Assembly: GCA_002730875.1 (NCBI GenBank)
Contig: PCBI01000003.1
Coordinates: forward strand, 66,273 to 130,272
DNA: 64,000 bases
Direction of reading: 5' to 3'
DNA from: Spirochaetaceae bacterium
GTDB lineage: Bacteria; Spirochaetota; Leptospiria; Leptospirales; Leptonemataceae
This document shows, one piece after another, positions 17,697 to 26,089 of the stretch. The position numbers and the translations under genes are program-made. Each line of letters begins with the position of its first letter. Positions within the stretch are counted from its first letter, which is position 1. The notes under the pieces were generated by a model that saw nothing but the letters and a program-made list of their open reading frames with translations, searched no databases and was not told the DNA's origin.

Positions 17697-18377
17697 TTAC
17701 TCAACCAGGGGATTGGCTACCACCTGATCGTTATCGTCCGGTTGAAATTGAAACACTTTCCCTTCCAGCTGGATATCGGTGCGGATATTTTTCAGAGTAA
17801 TGGTCGTGGTCTCGCCGGTGCCATCGGTGGCCTCGGCTTTGTATACCAGGAACTTCTCCGAATCAATGTAGAGAAGAATATTCTCGAATCCGCCTACCTT
17901 TTCCTTCTGCTCCATTTCCAGAACGTAGCAGGGCTTTCCGTCTATCTCTCTTGGTTGCTCTTTTTTATCAAATTTATAATGATATCGATTAAACAGACGC
18001 TTCAAACCCGGACCCGGAGCTACAGAAAAAATGTCCCTTTCGCCTTCTTTCGGTTTCAGGGTGAGATCCTGCTTACCCACTGCATTCAGCCGGGCAATCT
18101 TGATCCAGAGAGTCTTTCCGTCGGAGACGATTCGGTTTCCGGCCGGGTTGTTGAAATCAAAACTCAGATTGGCCGGGGCCTTGTAATAGGCAGTACCGGT
18201 CATGGTCTTTCCGCCTTTTCCGTTTATGGTGAAGCTGGCCTGGTAGTTTTCGATCTTTTCGTATTTGTCCTGAACCTTCCGGGCCACCTCGGCATGGGAC
18301 AGCCGATCATAGGGTTCGGCCATCAAAGATAGGCTCAGAATTAGATACAATCCGGCCAGTTTAGTAAATCGTCTCAC
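17697..18377 (-). CDS. lolA: LolA-like periplasmic lipoprotein carrier
   Basis: A 226-residue exported protein with the LolA fold: signal peptide (residues 1-20, LAGLYLILSLSLMAEP), then KVQDKYEKIENYQASFTI, GTAYYKAPANLSFDF and SDGKTLWIK, all in the order seen in LolA-type proteins that carry lipoproteins from the inner to the outer membrane. It also has an unusually charged middle (KKEQPREIDGKPCYVLEM). The start is GTG with GGAGG about 11 bases ahead. It lies 42 bp after ftsK, a pairing also seen in other bacteria. Assignment to LolA rather than a related outer-membrane-sorting protein is probable. Confidence 0.8.
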   Translation of the reverse strand: MRRFTKLAGLYLILSLSLMAEPYDRLSHAEVARKVQDKYEKIENYQASFTINGKGGKTMTGTAYYKAPANLSFDFNNPAGNRIVSDGKTLWIKIARLNAVGKQDLTLKPKEGERDIFSVAPGPGLKRLFNRYHYKFDKKEQPREIDGKPCYVLEMEQKEKVGGFENILLYIDSEKFLVYKAEATDGTGETTTITLKNIRTDIQLEGKVFQFQPDDNDQVVANPLVE

Positions 18378-18419
18378 ACTATCCCGTTCCTCCAGTTACA
18401 GTGGAGGGTCAAGGTCTTT

Positions 18420-21400
18420 TCAGTCCCGTTTCAGGATCTCCCGGGGACGATTCCCGATGGCCGGTCCCAGGTAGCCCATATGCTCTAGATTTTCGATCAA
18501 ATTGGCCGCCCGGTTGTACCCGATTCGAAGCCTCCGTTGCACGTAGGAAGTGGAGGTCTTGCCGCTTTCCAGAATGATCTTCCAGGCCTCGGAAAGTAGT
18601 TCGGAATCCACATCCTCGGCGGCGCCTTCGGATTCCATATCCTCCCCGGGCAGTTCCACAAAGTTGGGAGATCCGTGTTTGCGAGCTTCCTTAACAATAT
18701 CCTCGATCTCCTCTTCGGAAACCATGGGAGACTGGATACGCACCGGAGCCGCGGCCGTTGGACTCTTGTAGAGCATATCGCCTCGACCCAGAAGGCTTTC
18801 GGCGCCATTGGAGTCCAGGATCACCCGGGAGTCGGTTTTCTGAGCTACCTGAAAGGCGATTCGCGCCGGACAGTTGGCTTTAATAAGCGCCGTAATCACA
18901 TCCACCGATGGCCTTTGGGTAGCCATGATCAGATGGATTCCCACGGCCCGGGCTTTCTGGGTTAGTCGAATGATGGAGTCTTCTACGTCTTTGGCAGAAA
19001 CCATCATTAGATCGGAGAGCTCATCTATGAGCACCACTACATAGGGCATGGTATCGTGCTCGATTCTCCCTTCCTTTACTTTCTGGTTAAAGCTGCGAAT
19101 ATCCCGCACCTTTCGTTTTGAGAGTATCTGGTAACGACGCTCCATTTCCTGCACCGCCCATTGCAGCGCACGGCTGGCCTTTCGCACATCGGTAATCACG
19201 GGATAGAGTAGATGGGGAATCCCTTCGTAGAGTTTCAGTTCTACCATCTTCGGATCCACCATCAAGAAGCGAACTTCCTCGGGCGAACGGTTGTAAAGAA
19301 TAGAGGCGATAACCGAGTTCATGTACACCGACTTTCCGGAACCGGTGGCCCCGGCTATCAGCAAGTGCGGCAACCGGGCCAGGTCCACATAAAGGTTAGA
19401 ACCGGCAATGTCTTTGCCCAGGGCAATTCCCAGCTCTCGGTGCCGGGCAAAGAAGTTTTCGTCTTTCCGAGCCAGATCGCCCAGAGTGACCCCTTCGCGA
19501 ACATTGTTAGGGAGTTCGATTCCAATGGTACTCTTTCCTGGAATGGGCGCCACAATTCGAACGCTATGCGCGGCAAGATGCATCCGAATTTCGTCCTGGA
19601 TTCGCAGCAGGCGATTCACGCGAACTCCGGGCTCCGGACGGACTTCGTACTGAGTAATCATGGGCCCACGGGTTGCATGCACCACCGAGGCCTGGATGCC
19701 GTAGTCCCGCATCACCGCTTCCAATTGTTCCTTGACCCCTTCGATTTCCCGGGCCACGTCATTTCGCTCCGGTCGTCTGGAAAACTCCAGTATACTGAGC
19801 GGCAGTTTGTAGCCTTTCAGGCCGGTAATGGGCGGCACCAGGGTTTCGGTTTCCGGTTCGTACATGCTTGTAGAGAGGGAATCCGAGGATGGCTTTTTCG
19901 CAACCGGCGGCCTGGGCACCTGGGGTCCGGACCCGCGAGCCATGTCTTCGGCTTCCGGGTTTTCGTCGGCCAGCCCTGCGGCCACGGGACTTTCCATGAT
20001 ATCGTCCGCATCCGGGTCTGTATCCAGAGGGCGCTCCTGTACCGGGTTCGCGCTCCGGAAGCTTCCGTTGGCATCCTGGACCGAACTCATTTGACTCGGG
20101 GGCAAATCCCCGGCCATATCCGGGGCCTCTAATTCGGCGTCGGAGTCGCCGTAGTCCGGATCTTCCAGATCCATTCGATTCAGAGAATGGTCCGCAAACT
20201 TACCTTCTTCGGAATCGGCATAGCGATCAAATTCCCCGGTCAATCCTTCGTTTGTGGACTGCGAAGGGTCGGCCCAGGGCTCTTCCAGATCCAATACGCT
20301 GGCCGGAGAAACGTAGGCTCCCCGCACATCCGAATGCAATGTAGTTTCATTTGTAGGTCCGGCCTGAGTCTCTCTACCGGAATCGCCAAAGCGACCTTCC
20401 CGGTTCAGATCGGATCGTGCCTGCATTCTCGAATCGCCGTTGGAAGAATCGCTCTTACGTAGCCTGGGTTCCAGCTCCAGCACTCCCAGAAATCCGTCCG
20501 AGTCCTTGCGAAAGGGTGCGCTTCGCTTTCGCTGAAAATGAAAGGCCTTCCCGGATCGATCAAAATAGCCGGGTATGGGATCGCCGGAAAAACGGCCCGG
20601 GGGCAACCCGGAATCGCCGGAATTCTCGTCCAGGTCATGGAGTTCTTCCAGTCTATCTAGATCGTTTTCAGTCGCAGTATCGAGACTGCGCGCGACGCGC
20701 AGATGGGAATCCTCTTCGTAACCGGGCCAGCCTTCCGGATAATGCGTGGCGGGCTCTCCATGGGGCCCGAACACCTCGGATTGATGTTCCATTTCCAGCA
20801 GGGACTGTTTCACAGGATCCATGCCCGAGTGACCTTTTCGCGACATATGGGGTTTCCAGGCGGCCGGTCGTTGGGAAATGGGGTCCTCTTCCTCCACAAC
20901 TCGTTTCTCAAACCAGGGCTTCTTTCCGCTTTCCTGTTTTTTCTCCCATAAAGGTTCTTTCATTGTATCATCCTGATTGGAGTAATCCTGAATCGTAATG
21001 GCCTTTTTGCTGGCAGCTCCCTCTTCTCGCTCCCATTCCTTTAAGGAAGCTTCGCCGGAAAAGCTCACCGACTCTTTCGCCGGCGGTGGATCCTGAACCG
21101 GCTGCTGGATGGGCGGAAACAGTACATAGAGCAACCGATGAAAACCGGTCTGGCCTCCGCGCTTCATCTTATCCAGGCGGCTTCGCGTAAGATTGAGAAA
21201 TTCAGGGAAAGGCAATCTAAAAGTATAGAGAAAGCCAGGAACGAGAATTCCCAGGGCCACGAGGAATGCCCCATAACTTCCAAAGAGAAACTTTAGCAAC
21301 TCCCCCACTCGATAGCCCAGGGCTCCGCCGCCGCTAATCGGATCGGTGCCCTGCACGTCGGAATAGGTCATGGGCGTATAGAAGTGAAAGAATAGCGAAA

Positions 21401-21734
21401 GCGCGGTCACCATGGTAAGCGAGCCCAGCAAGCCGGGAACGTAGTCCTCGCTTTTCGAAAGTACCAGACCGCGCACGCCCATGTAGACCATCAGCGGGCC
21501 TAGAATATAGGAAGCCTTGCCAAACAGGATAAACAGAAGCATGGCGCCGTAGTGCCCCACTGTTCCGGTCCAGTTCTCCACCGTTCCTGGCTTCAGACCC
21601 ATAGCCGCCTGATTGTCGTAGGAAATCACAGCCAGGCTGAGCAGAAGCCCGAATAGGATTAAGATTGAGCCCAGGATCTCGTTAAAACCTGGATTTCCCG
21701 CTGCCGGGGGATGATTTGTGTCTGGTTCGGCCAT
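18420..21734 (-). CDS. ftsK: FtsK/SpoIIIE-type DNA translocase
   Basis: A 1104-residue ATP-driven DNA pump that clears chromosome ends from the division septum. Four to five N-terminal membrane helices lie within residues 15-180. A long, acidic, Ser/Asp/Glu/Pro-rich linker of roughly 430 residues (about 210-640) follows. The motor domain has Walker A GATGSGKS near 792-799, LIDELSDLMM near 900 and ATQRPSVDVI near 940, and the C-terminal winged helix (gamma domain) that reads KOPS-like sites occupies about the last 60 residues. The linker is variable in the family, but this one is long. No strong ribosome binding site precedes the ATG. Confidence 0.95.
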   Translation of the reverse strand: MAEPDTNHPPAAGNPGFNEILGSILILFGLLLSLAVISYDNQAAMGLKPGTVENWTGTVGHYGAMLLFILFGKASYILGPLMVYMGVRGLVLSKSEDYVPGLLGSLTMVTALSLFFHFYTPMTYSDVQGTDPISGGGALGYRVGELLKFLFGSYGAFLVALGILVPGFLYTFRLPFPEFLNLTRSRLDKMKRGGQTGFHRLLYVLFPPIQQPVQDPPPAKESVSFSGEASLKEWEREEGAASKKAITIQDYSNQDDTMKEPLWEKKQESGKKPWFEKRVVEEEDPISQRPAAWKPHMSRKGHSGMDPVKQSLLEMEHQSEVFGPHGEPATHYPEGWPGYEEDSHLRVARSLDTATENDLDRLEELHDLDENSGDSGLPPGRFSGDPIPGYFDRSGKAFHFQRKRSAPFRKDSDGFLGVLELEPRLRKSDSSNGDSRMQARSDLNREGRFGDSGRETQAGPTNETTLHSDVRGAYVSPASVLDLEEPWADPSQSTNEGLTGEFDRYADSEEGKFADHSLNRMDLEDPDYGDSDAELEAPDMAGDLPPSQMSSVQDANGSFRSANPVQERPLDTDPDADDIMESPVAAGLADENPEAEDMARGSGPQVPRPPVAKKPSSDSLSTSMYEPETETLVPPITGLKGYKLPLSILEFSRRPERNDVAREIEGVKEQLEAVMRDYGIQASVVHATRGPMITQYEVRPEPGVRVNRLLRIQDEIRMHLAAHSVRIVAPIPGKSTIGIELPNNVREGVTLGDLARKDENFFARHRELGIALGKDIAGSNLYVDLARLPHLLIAGATGSGKSVYMNSVIASILYNRSPEEVRFLMVDPKMVELKLYEGIPHLLYPVITDVRKASRALQWAVQEMERRYQILSKRKVRDIRSFNQKVKEGRIEHDTMPYVVVLIDELSDLMMVSAKDVEDSIIRLTQKARAVGIHLIMATQRPSVDVITALIKANCPARIAFQVAQKTDSRVILDSNGAESLLGRGDMLYKSPTAAAPVRIQSPMVSEEEIEDIVKEARKHGSPNFVELPGEDMESEGAAEDVDSELLSEAWKIILESGKTSTSYVQRRLRIGYNRAANLIENLEHMGYLGPAIGNRPREILKRD

Positions 21735-22049
21735 TCAGAGCAATTATCGGCCAATTCGCCAGGATTATGTTTCCAAAAATGGGATCGAAAAAATGGAGAA
21801 GCGGAAATAGTATTCAATGGGAATGCGACCGGCACTGTCTGGAATCATCGATTGAAAGAAAGCGCGGTGAAAGCTACACCTGCATCATCGGCGCTGTTAG
21901 AATGGAGTCGATCCCCTGGAGGCTTGCCCACTCGAACTCATCGAAACCGCGCCCCGGGCAGATCGGCCCGCGCAAGGACGGGACAAAAGATGAAATCCAG
22001 AAAAGAGGAGGAATGGCGACTACGGAAAGGGAACAAACCCGGGAACGAT
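21735..22049. other. Gene-free stretch between dut and ftsK
   Basis: 315 bp with no supported gene. Plus-strand open frames cross it but run antisense into dut and look non-coding. It probably carries the ftsK promoter; no convincing -35/-10 pair was found. Confidence 0.45.
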
Positions 22050-22505
22050 TCAGGCCAGTCCGGTACTGCCGAAGCCACCCGCCCCGCGATCGGTTATTCC
22101 CAGCTCCTCCGGGGATCTGGCGGGTTCCCAGTCCGCAATGACCTCCTCTTCCAGGAGAATCTGCGCAACCCGGTCACCGTTCTCTATGACAAAATCCTGA
22201 TTGGAATGATTCACAAGGATGATCTTAAGCTCGCCACGGTAATCGGAGTCTATGGTACCCGGCGTATTCAGGCAGGTTATGCCATGGTTTAAGGCCAGGC
22301 CGCTACGGGGCCGCACCGAAAGGAAGAACCCTTCTGGAATGGCAAAATGCAGACCGGTAGGCACCGGAAATCTCTGGCCTGGAGCAATCTTCAGGTTGGT
22401 ATCCGGCGGAAGGTGAGCGCATACGTCGAATGCCGCAGCCCCTTTGGACTTCTTCTCCGGGGGACGAGCCCCGGGAGCGGCGTAATATTTCACCAGTTGT
22501 GCCAT
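22050..22505 (-). CDS. dut: Deoxyuridine 5'-triphosphate nucleotidohydrolase
   Basis: A 151-residue trimeric dUTPase that hydrolyses dUTP to dUMP and keeps uracil out of DNA. All five family motifs are visible in order: AAFDVCA near 26, RPRSGLALNHGI near 65, GTIDSDYRGELKI near 83, GDRVAQILLE near 108 and the glycine-rich C-terminal RGAGGFGSTG at 138-147, which closes over the active site. Length is typical. It appears to be transcribed from its own promoter and is the rightmost gene of the minus-strand run. Confidence 0.96.
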   Translation of the reverse strand: MAQLVKYYAAPGARPPEKKSKGAAAFDVCAHLPPDTNLKIAPGQRFPVPTGLHFAIPEGFFLSVRPRSGLALNHGITCLNTPGTIDSDYRGELKIILVNHSNQDFVIENGDRVAQILLEEEVIADWEPARSPEELGITDRGAGGFGSTGLA

Positions 22506-22833
22506 ACAGTACCAGTGAAAGGGTTCGCGCTATAAATCAAAGCCAAAAATCCGCCCGGGGTAGCTGACATCCTTTGCGTCTCGCCGGATCTGACCGGCTG
22601 GTCCCGGTTTTTTTACCCTTCCAGAAAAACGGAAAGGACCGGACCCCGGCAACGCAGGCCAGACACAAAAGGCCATAATCAGACAAAACGATGGGGACAC
22701 AGGATATACTGGATGCAGGGTTCGCCGGCCCTAATAGACATGACGGATTGCCGAAAAATGGCTTTTATATGGCAGACGAATCAACCGGAAATAGAGCCCG
22801 CTTCCGGATTCCAGGAAATACAGGATCGAAATC
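22506..22833. other. Divergent gene-free region between dut and the PAE-family lipoprotein
   Basis: 328 bp without a supported gene, flanked by divergent genes, so both promoters should be here. On the plus strand a GC-rich segment with GCCGG/CCGGC arms (about 22583-22600) is followed by a run of seven T at about 22610, which could act as a terminator, but no plus-strand gene lies upstream. Confidence 0.4.
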
Positions 22834-24216
22834 ATGAACGCAGTAAGAAGCACCTCCCGGGACGCAACTATGACCAGGAAGGGGTCGCGTCGAATCAACC
22901 GGACTCTGGCCGGCATTGCCTTGCTGCTCGGCGCTACCGTGGGTTTCACCGGATGCGCCGATGACAAGGGGTTAAGCGATGAGGAGTTGCTCGGGGCAGC
23001 CACTGTGGCGATCCTCACCCAGCCCAGCGGATGGCAGAAGATCGAACCAGGCGCGGATTCAATAAGCATCCCGGTGCAGGGATCGACGACCAGAACCTTT
23101 AGCTATACGCCCGGATGTTCGGCCCGGCCCGGTACAACGTCGCAGTACGCATTCTTCGTCAAGCCCGGTGATTCGAATCTACTCATCCATTTTATGGGCG
23201 GCGGCGCTTGCTGGGATGCAGACAACTGCACCGGCTCCACTGAGACAGGTACGTATATTCCTGAACTGAGTGTCATCGCTTCGTTGGATCGGGAGATCGT
23301 CGCGTCCAGGGTAGCCACCGGGATTCTATCCAGCACGAACACAGCGAACCCGGTTTCGACTTACACCAAAGTCTATATCCCCTATTGCACCGGAGACATC
23401 CACTGGGGCGCAAAAGACACAACCTATACCGATCCGGTAACCGGAAATCCCACCACCATTCAGCATCGTGGTTTTCACAACTTCCTCGCCGTGCTGAAAT
23501 ATCTTCAATCTAACTATCCCTCATCTCAATTAGGAAAGGTAGTGGTTACCGGTCAAAGCGCCGGCGGTTACGGAGCCGTGTTTAACTTTCCGTATATCAA
23601 AGAGACCTATCGAAGCAATAGCACCTACCTGATTGTGGATGCTGCAGCCGGAGTGCAGAGCTCCTCCTCGCAGAGCCAATCCATCGCCAACTGGGGCGCA
23701 GGACCCAATGCCCCGGACTGGATTACAGGGATTTCTTCGGGCGGCCTTTCCAGTATTACGGCCGGCGCCTTCATTCGTGCTGTGGCCGATCATTACTCCA
23801 GCACAAAGGTGGCACAATTGACTACCGCTTACGATGGAGCTCAGCGATACTTCTATAACGTGGGGCTGCTAATTGATTCCAACAAGTCCTACGTTGCCAG
23901 TAGCAGCATGTGGGGCAATTCCAACGGATACGATGTGGCGGACTCCAACAGTTGTGCCTGGAAAAGTACCATGGAGTCCTATCGAAGTACCGCCGCCGGG
24001 GCCGCTAACTATCGATCGTTCACTGCGCCCGGGGATCTGCATGTGTTGACCATTGGATCACGCTTCTTCGAAACCACTGGATCCGACTCTGTCGTTCTTT
24101 CGGATTGGATCAATTTAATGATTAGCGGTAGCGGTTCCTGGACCAGCAAGAATTGCACCTCTTGCTCGCCGCCCGTAACCGCCCAGTCTTCGCCTTCCAC
24201 GCTTAGCTGTCCCTGA
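22834..24216 (+). CDS. Pectin acetylesterase/Notum-family lipoprotein
   Basis: A 460-residue predicted lipoprotein and serine carboxyl-esterase. The N-terminus has a basic segment, a hydrophobic LAGIALLLGATVG and a lipobox ending at Cys41 (FTGC). The family landmarks are HFMGGGACWDADNC near 112-125, an IHWGAKD motif near 190, and the nucleophile elbow GQSAGGYG with Ser242. This family removes acetyl groups from plant pectin or, in animal Notum, palmitoleate from Wnt proteins; the bacterial substrate is unknown. A second ATG at 22870 would give a shorter, more typical signal, but AGGA ahead of 22834 supports the first. Many Ser/Thr residues and four Cys near the C-terminus suggest a surface location with disulfides. 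Confidence 0.8.
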   Translation: MNAVRSTSRDATMTRKGSRRINRTLAGIALLLGATVGFTGCADDKGLSDEELLGAATVAILTQPSGWQKIEPGADSISIPVQGSTTRTFSYTPGCSARPGTTSQYAFFVKPGDSNLLIHFMGGGACWDADNCTGSTETGTYIPELSVIASLDREIVASRVATGILSSTNTANPVSTYTKVYIPYCTGDIHWGAKDTTYTDPVTGNPTTIQHRGFHNFLAVLKYLQSNYPSSQLGKVVVTGQSAGGYGAVFNFPYIKETYRSNSTYLIVDAAAGVQSSSSQSQSIANWGAGPNAPDWITGISSGGLSSITAGAFIRAVADHYSSTKVAQLTTAYDGAQRYFYNVGLLIDSNKSYVASSSMWGNSNGYDVADSNSCAWKSTMESYRSTAAGAANYRSFTAPGDLHVLTIGSRFFETTGSDSVVLSDWINLMISGSGSWTSKNCTSCSPPVTAQSSPSTLSCP

Positions 24217-24313
24217 AATGAAGCCGCGCTACCTGTGCTTGAGTTGTGCTTGCTGTCCTTGAGCCGAAGCAATGCTGGTTGGCCTTGAGCCGTCCCTCAG
24301 CTGAAGCAGCGCT
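24206..24313 (+). repeat. Three copies of a degenerate 25-bp repeat
   Basis: Copies at 24206-24230, 24252-24276 and 24289-24313 share a pattern beginning GCYGTCCYT, with GAAGC in the middle and GCT at the end. The first copy overlaps the last codons and stop of the PAE-family gene. The copies are not evenly spaced, which suggests decayed tandem duplication. Confidence 0.45.
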
Positions 24314-24385
24314 GACTGAGAACGCATTGGATTCAAAGCCCAATTGCTACACGTGCCGCGCGAGGTGATTAGGTAAGCGATGATT

Positions 24386-24991
24386 TCACAGATCAAGCTT
24401 GCCGGCATTGCTGTCCAGAAGCAGGCGTATCGTCTCATAGGTAGACCTTATTTGGCCCGATGGGGCCCCCGCCCGGATCCCGGTGACCGCGCCAATAAAA
24501 CAAGTGGTGAGGAAGGCGGCTGTTCTGGAAACATCCATTGGACTATTCAGATGCCGATCCGCTTGCGCATTCTGCAGCGCATGCCGAAATCCTTCCTCGA
24601 TTCGCTCAAAATATCGGTCTATGTACGGCGCAATGTCGCAATCCACGGCGGCCCTTTCTGAGGCCGCCTGACACATCAGGCAGCCAGGTCCATTCGGATT
24701 CTTTTCAATGATCACTGCAAGGTTGAGAAACAACTCCTTGATACCTTCGATGGATGCGTCCTCAGCTTCTATGGGCGCAAGAATGTGCCCCAGGATGCTC
24801 TGGTTGTAGTGGTCGAGAACGGCCGTGAAGAGAGCCTCCTTGGACCCGAATTCGCTGTACATGGTCTTTCGGTTTACGCCCAGTTCTTCCACAAGTTCCG
24901 CTGTGCTTGTGGCATTGTAGCCCCGTTGCCAGAATAGCTGAAGGGCGCGTCCCAGTAATTCCTCCCGGTGGTATTTCTTGTCTCTTCCCAT
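24386..24991 (-). CDS. TetR/AcrR family transcriptional regulator
   Basis: A 201-residue DNA-binding repressor-type protein. The N-terminal helix-turn-helix is typical: ALQLFWQRGYNATSTAELVE, then LGVNRKTMYSEFGSKEALF, at about residues 10-55. The C-terminal helical domain, which would bind a ligand, resembles the TetR_C group found with many short-chain-compound regulators. The ATG at 24991 is preferred over a TTG further out because it sits just ahead of the conserved part. Two matching palindromes at 25019-25067, between this gene and the divergent lipoprotein gene, are the likely operators, so it probably represses both. Confidence 0.88.
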   Translation of the reverse strand: MGRDKKYHREELLGRALQLFWQRGYNATSTAELVEELGVNRKTMYSEFGSKEALFTAVLDHYNQSILGHILAPIEAEDASIEGIKELFLNLAVIIEKNPNGPGCLMCQAASERAAVDCDIAPYIDRYFERIEEGFRHALQNAQADRHLNSPMDVSRTAAFLTTCFIGAVTGIRAGAPSGQIRSTYETIRLLLDSNAGKLDL

Positions 24992-25018
24992 GGACTTTTT
25001 CCAACTCTGCTTGACAAA

Positions 25019-25036
25019 AGTAACCAATCGATTACC
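25019..25036. promoter_or_regulatory. Putative TetR operator 1
   Basis: AGTAAC-N6-ATTACC, an imperfect copy of the perfect palindrome 31 bp away. It lies 28 bp upstream of the regulator ATG. Confidence 0.55.
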
Positions 25037-25049
25037 TTGCCGAAGGATT

Positions 25050-25067
25050 AGTAACTGATCTGTTACT
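25050..25067. promoter_or_regulatory. Putative TetR operator 2
   Basis: AGTAAC-N6-GTTACT, a perfect 6-bp inverted repeat 47 bp upstream of the lipoprotein ATG. Two related palindromes in one divergent region, one perfect and one near-perfect, fit a TetR-family dimer binding both. Confidence 0.65.
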
Positions 25068-25101
25068 TACGATTCACGCACCGAAGTGCGGCGCAACAAT
25101 A

Positions 25102-25107
25102 AAGGAG
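25102..25107 (+). promoter_or_regulatory. Ribosome binding site of the double-SnoaL lipoprotein gene
   Basis: AAGGAG six bases ahead of the ATG at 25114, among the strongest Shine-Dalgarno sites in the window, suggesting high expression when derepressed. Confidence 0.6.
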
Positions 25108-25113
25108 TTCAAG

Positions 25114-25971
25114 ATGAGCAAAAATGTGCAAAGAATACTGGCGGGGACGGCCCTGTGGCTGGTTCTACTGATTTCGGCCTGCCAGCAGAAACCGGATCTA
25201 AAAGCAAGGACCGCGGAGTTTATAAAGGCTGTGAATAATCAGGATGTGGAGACAGTGGAGAAACTGGTGCACCCGGATTATATTCAACACAATCCATTTG
25301 TTCCTACAGGAAGGGATGGATTTGTGAAGCTATTTCCCATTCTGAAGAAATACAACACCAGGGCCGAGACCGTCCGAATGTTTCAGGATGGAAATTATGT
25401 AGTCCTTCACAACATCTGGAAAAACGCGGAACCCTTTGGCGCCCCGATCATGGTCGCTTTCGATGTGATTCGCTTCGACGAGGATGGACTCATCGCCGAG
25501 CACTGGGATGCAATGATGATCAATACCCCGCCGAATCCCGCCGGCCGAAGCCTCACTGATGGTCCGACGGAGATTCTGGAAGGTCATCCCACAGACGAAT
25601 ACAAGGCAAAAGTAGCGTCTCTATTCGATTCACTTATCAGTGGCAACCCGGAAGAAGCCGGTAAAGCGTTCCAGGAAAGCTTCCAGAAGGATTACCATCA
25701 GCACAATCCGAACGCCGGGGATGGTATTCAGGGCTTTATGTCTGCGCAGAAGAACGGAGATCTGGTATTTGAATTCAAGAAGCAGCACAAAGTACTGGGC
25801 CAGGGTAATTTCGTATTATCTATATCGGAAGGCACCCACCGGGGAAAACCGGCCGTATTCTATGATCTTCTGAGATTCGAAAATGGCACCATCGCCGAGC
25901 ACTGGGATGTAATCCAGGATATCCCATCCGAAAACCTGGCCAATGACAATACCATGTTTGGTTTTCAGTAA
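25114..25971 (+). CDS. Lipoprotein with two tandem SnoaL-like (NTF2-fold) domains
   Basis: A 285-residue predicted lipoprotein with a lipobox ending at Cys23 (LISAC). It is an internal duplication: residues about 30-150 and 160-280 both read as SnoaL-like domains, each with a HxDYxQHNP-type start (HPDYIQHNP and KDYHQHNP), an FDxxRFxxG middle (FDVIRFDEDG and YDLLRFENG) and the same IAEHWD ending. SnoaL-like domains act as cyclases, isomerases or small-molecule-binding folds. The gene is divergent from a TetR regulator with shared operators and is followed by a strong terminator, so it is probably a single-gene, ligand-induced unit. The ligand or substrate is unknown. Confidence 0.85.
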   Translation: MSKNVQRILAGTALWLVLLISACQQKPDLKARTAEFIKAVNNQDVETVEKLVHPDYIQHNPFVPTGRDGFVKLFPILKKYNTRAETVRMFQDGNYVVLHNIWKNAEPFGAPIMVAFDVIRFDEDGLIAEHWDAMMINTPPNPAGRSLTDGPTEILEGHPTDEYKAKVASLFDSLISGNPEEAGKAFQESFQKDYHQHNPNAGDGIQGFMSAQKNGDLVFEFKKQHKVLGQGNFVLSISEGTHRGKPAVFYDLLRFENGTIAEHWDVIQDIPSENLANDNTMFGFQ

Positions 25972-25984
25972 CGTCCCATTAACG

Positions 25985-26013
25985 AAAAAGGCAGGGGAAC
26001 CCCCTGCCTTTTT
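25985..26013. terminator. Bidirectional Rho-independent terminator
   Basis: GGCAGGGG (25990-25997), a three-base loop, then CCCCTGCC (26001-26008), flanked by A and T runs on both sides. It sits 14 bp after the lipoprotein stop and downstream of the convergent pnp gene, so it can stop both transcripts. Confidence 0.9.
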
Positions 26014-26089
26014 TAGTTGAGAATGCGCGGCTTGCGGTGCATCGCATATGCATCGACCCGCAGCCGCATCAAATGGCACAGCCAGCGAC

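Noticed and set aside
19212..20132. 306-residue plus-strand frame opposite ftsK
   Set aside because: Antisense to the FtsK motor and linker; no recognisable protein features.
21711..22292. 193-residue plus-strand frame across the ftsK-dut gap
   Set aside because: It overlaps both genes on the other strand and has low-complexity, non-protein-like sequence.
25011..25016. TTGACA as -35 of a plus-strand promoter for the SnoaL lipoprotein
   Set aside because: No acceptable -10 lies 16-18 bp downstream; the hexamer is retained only as context.
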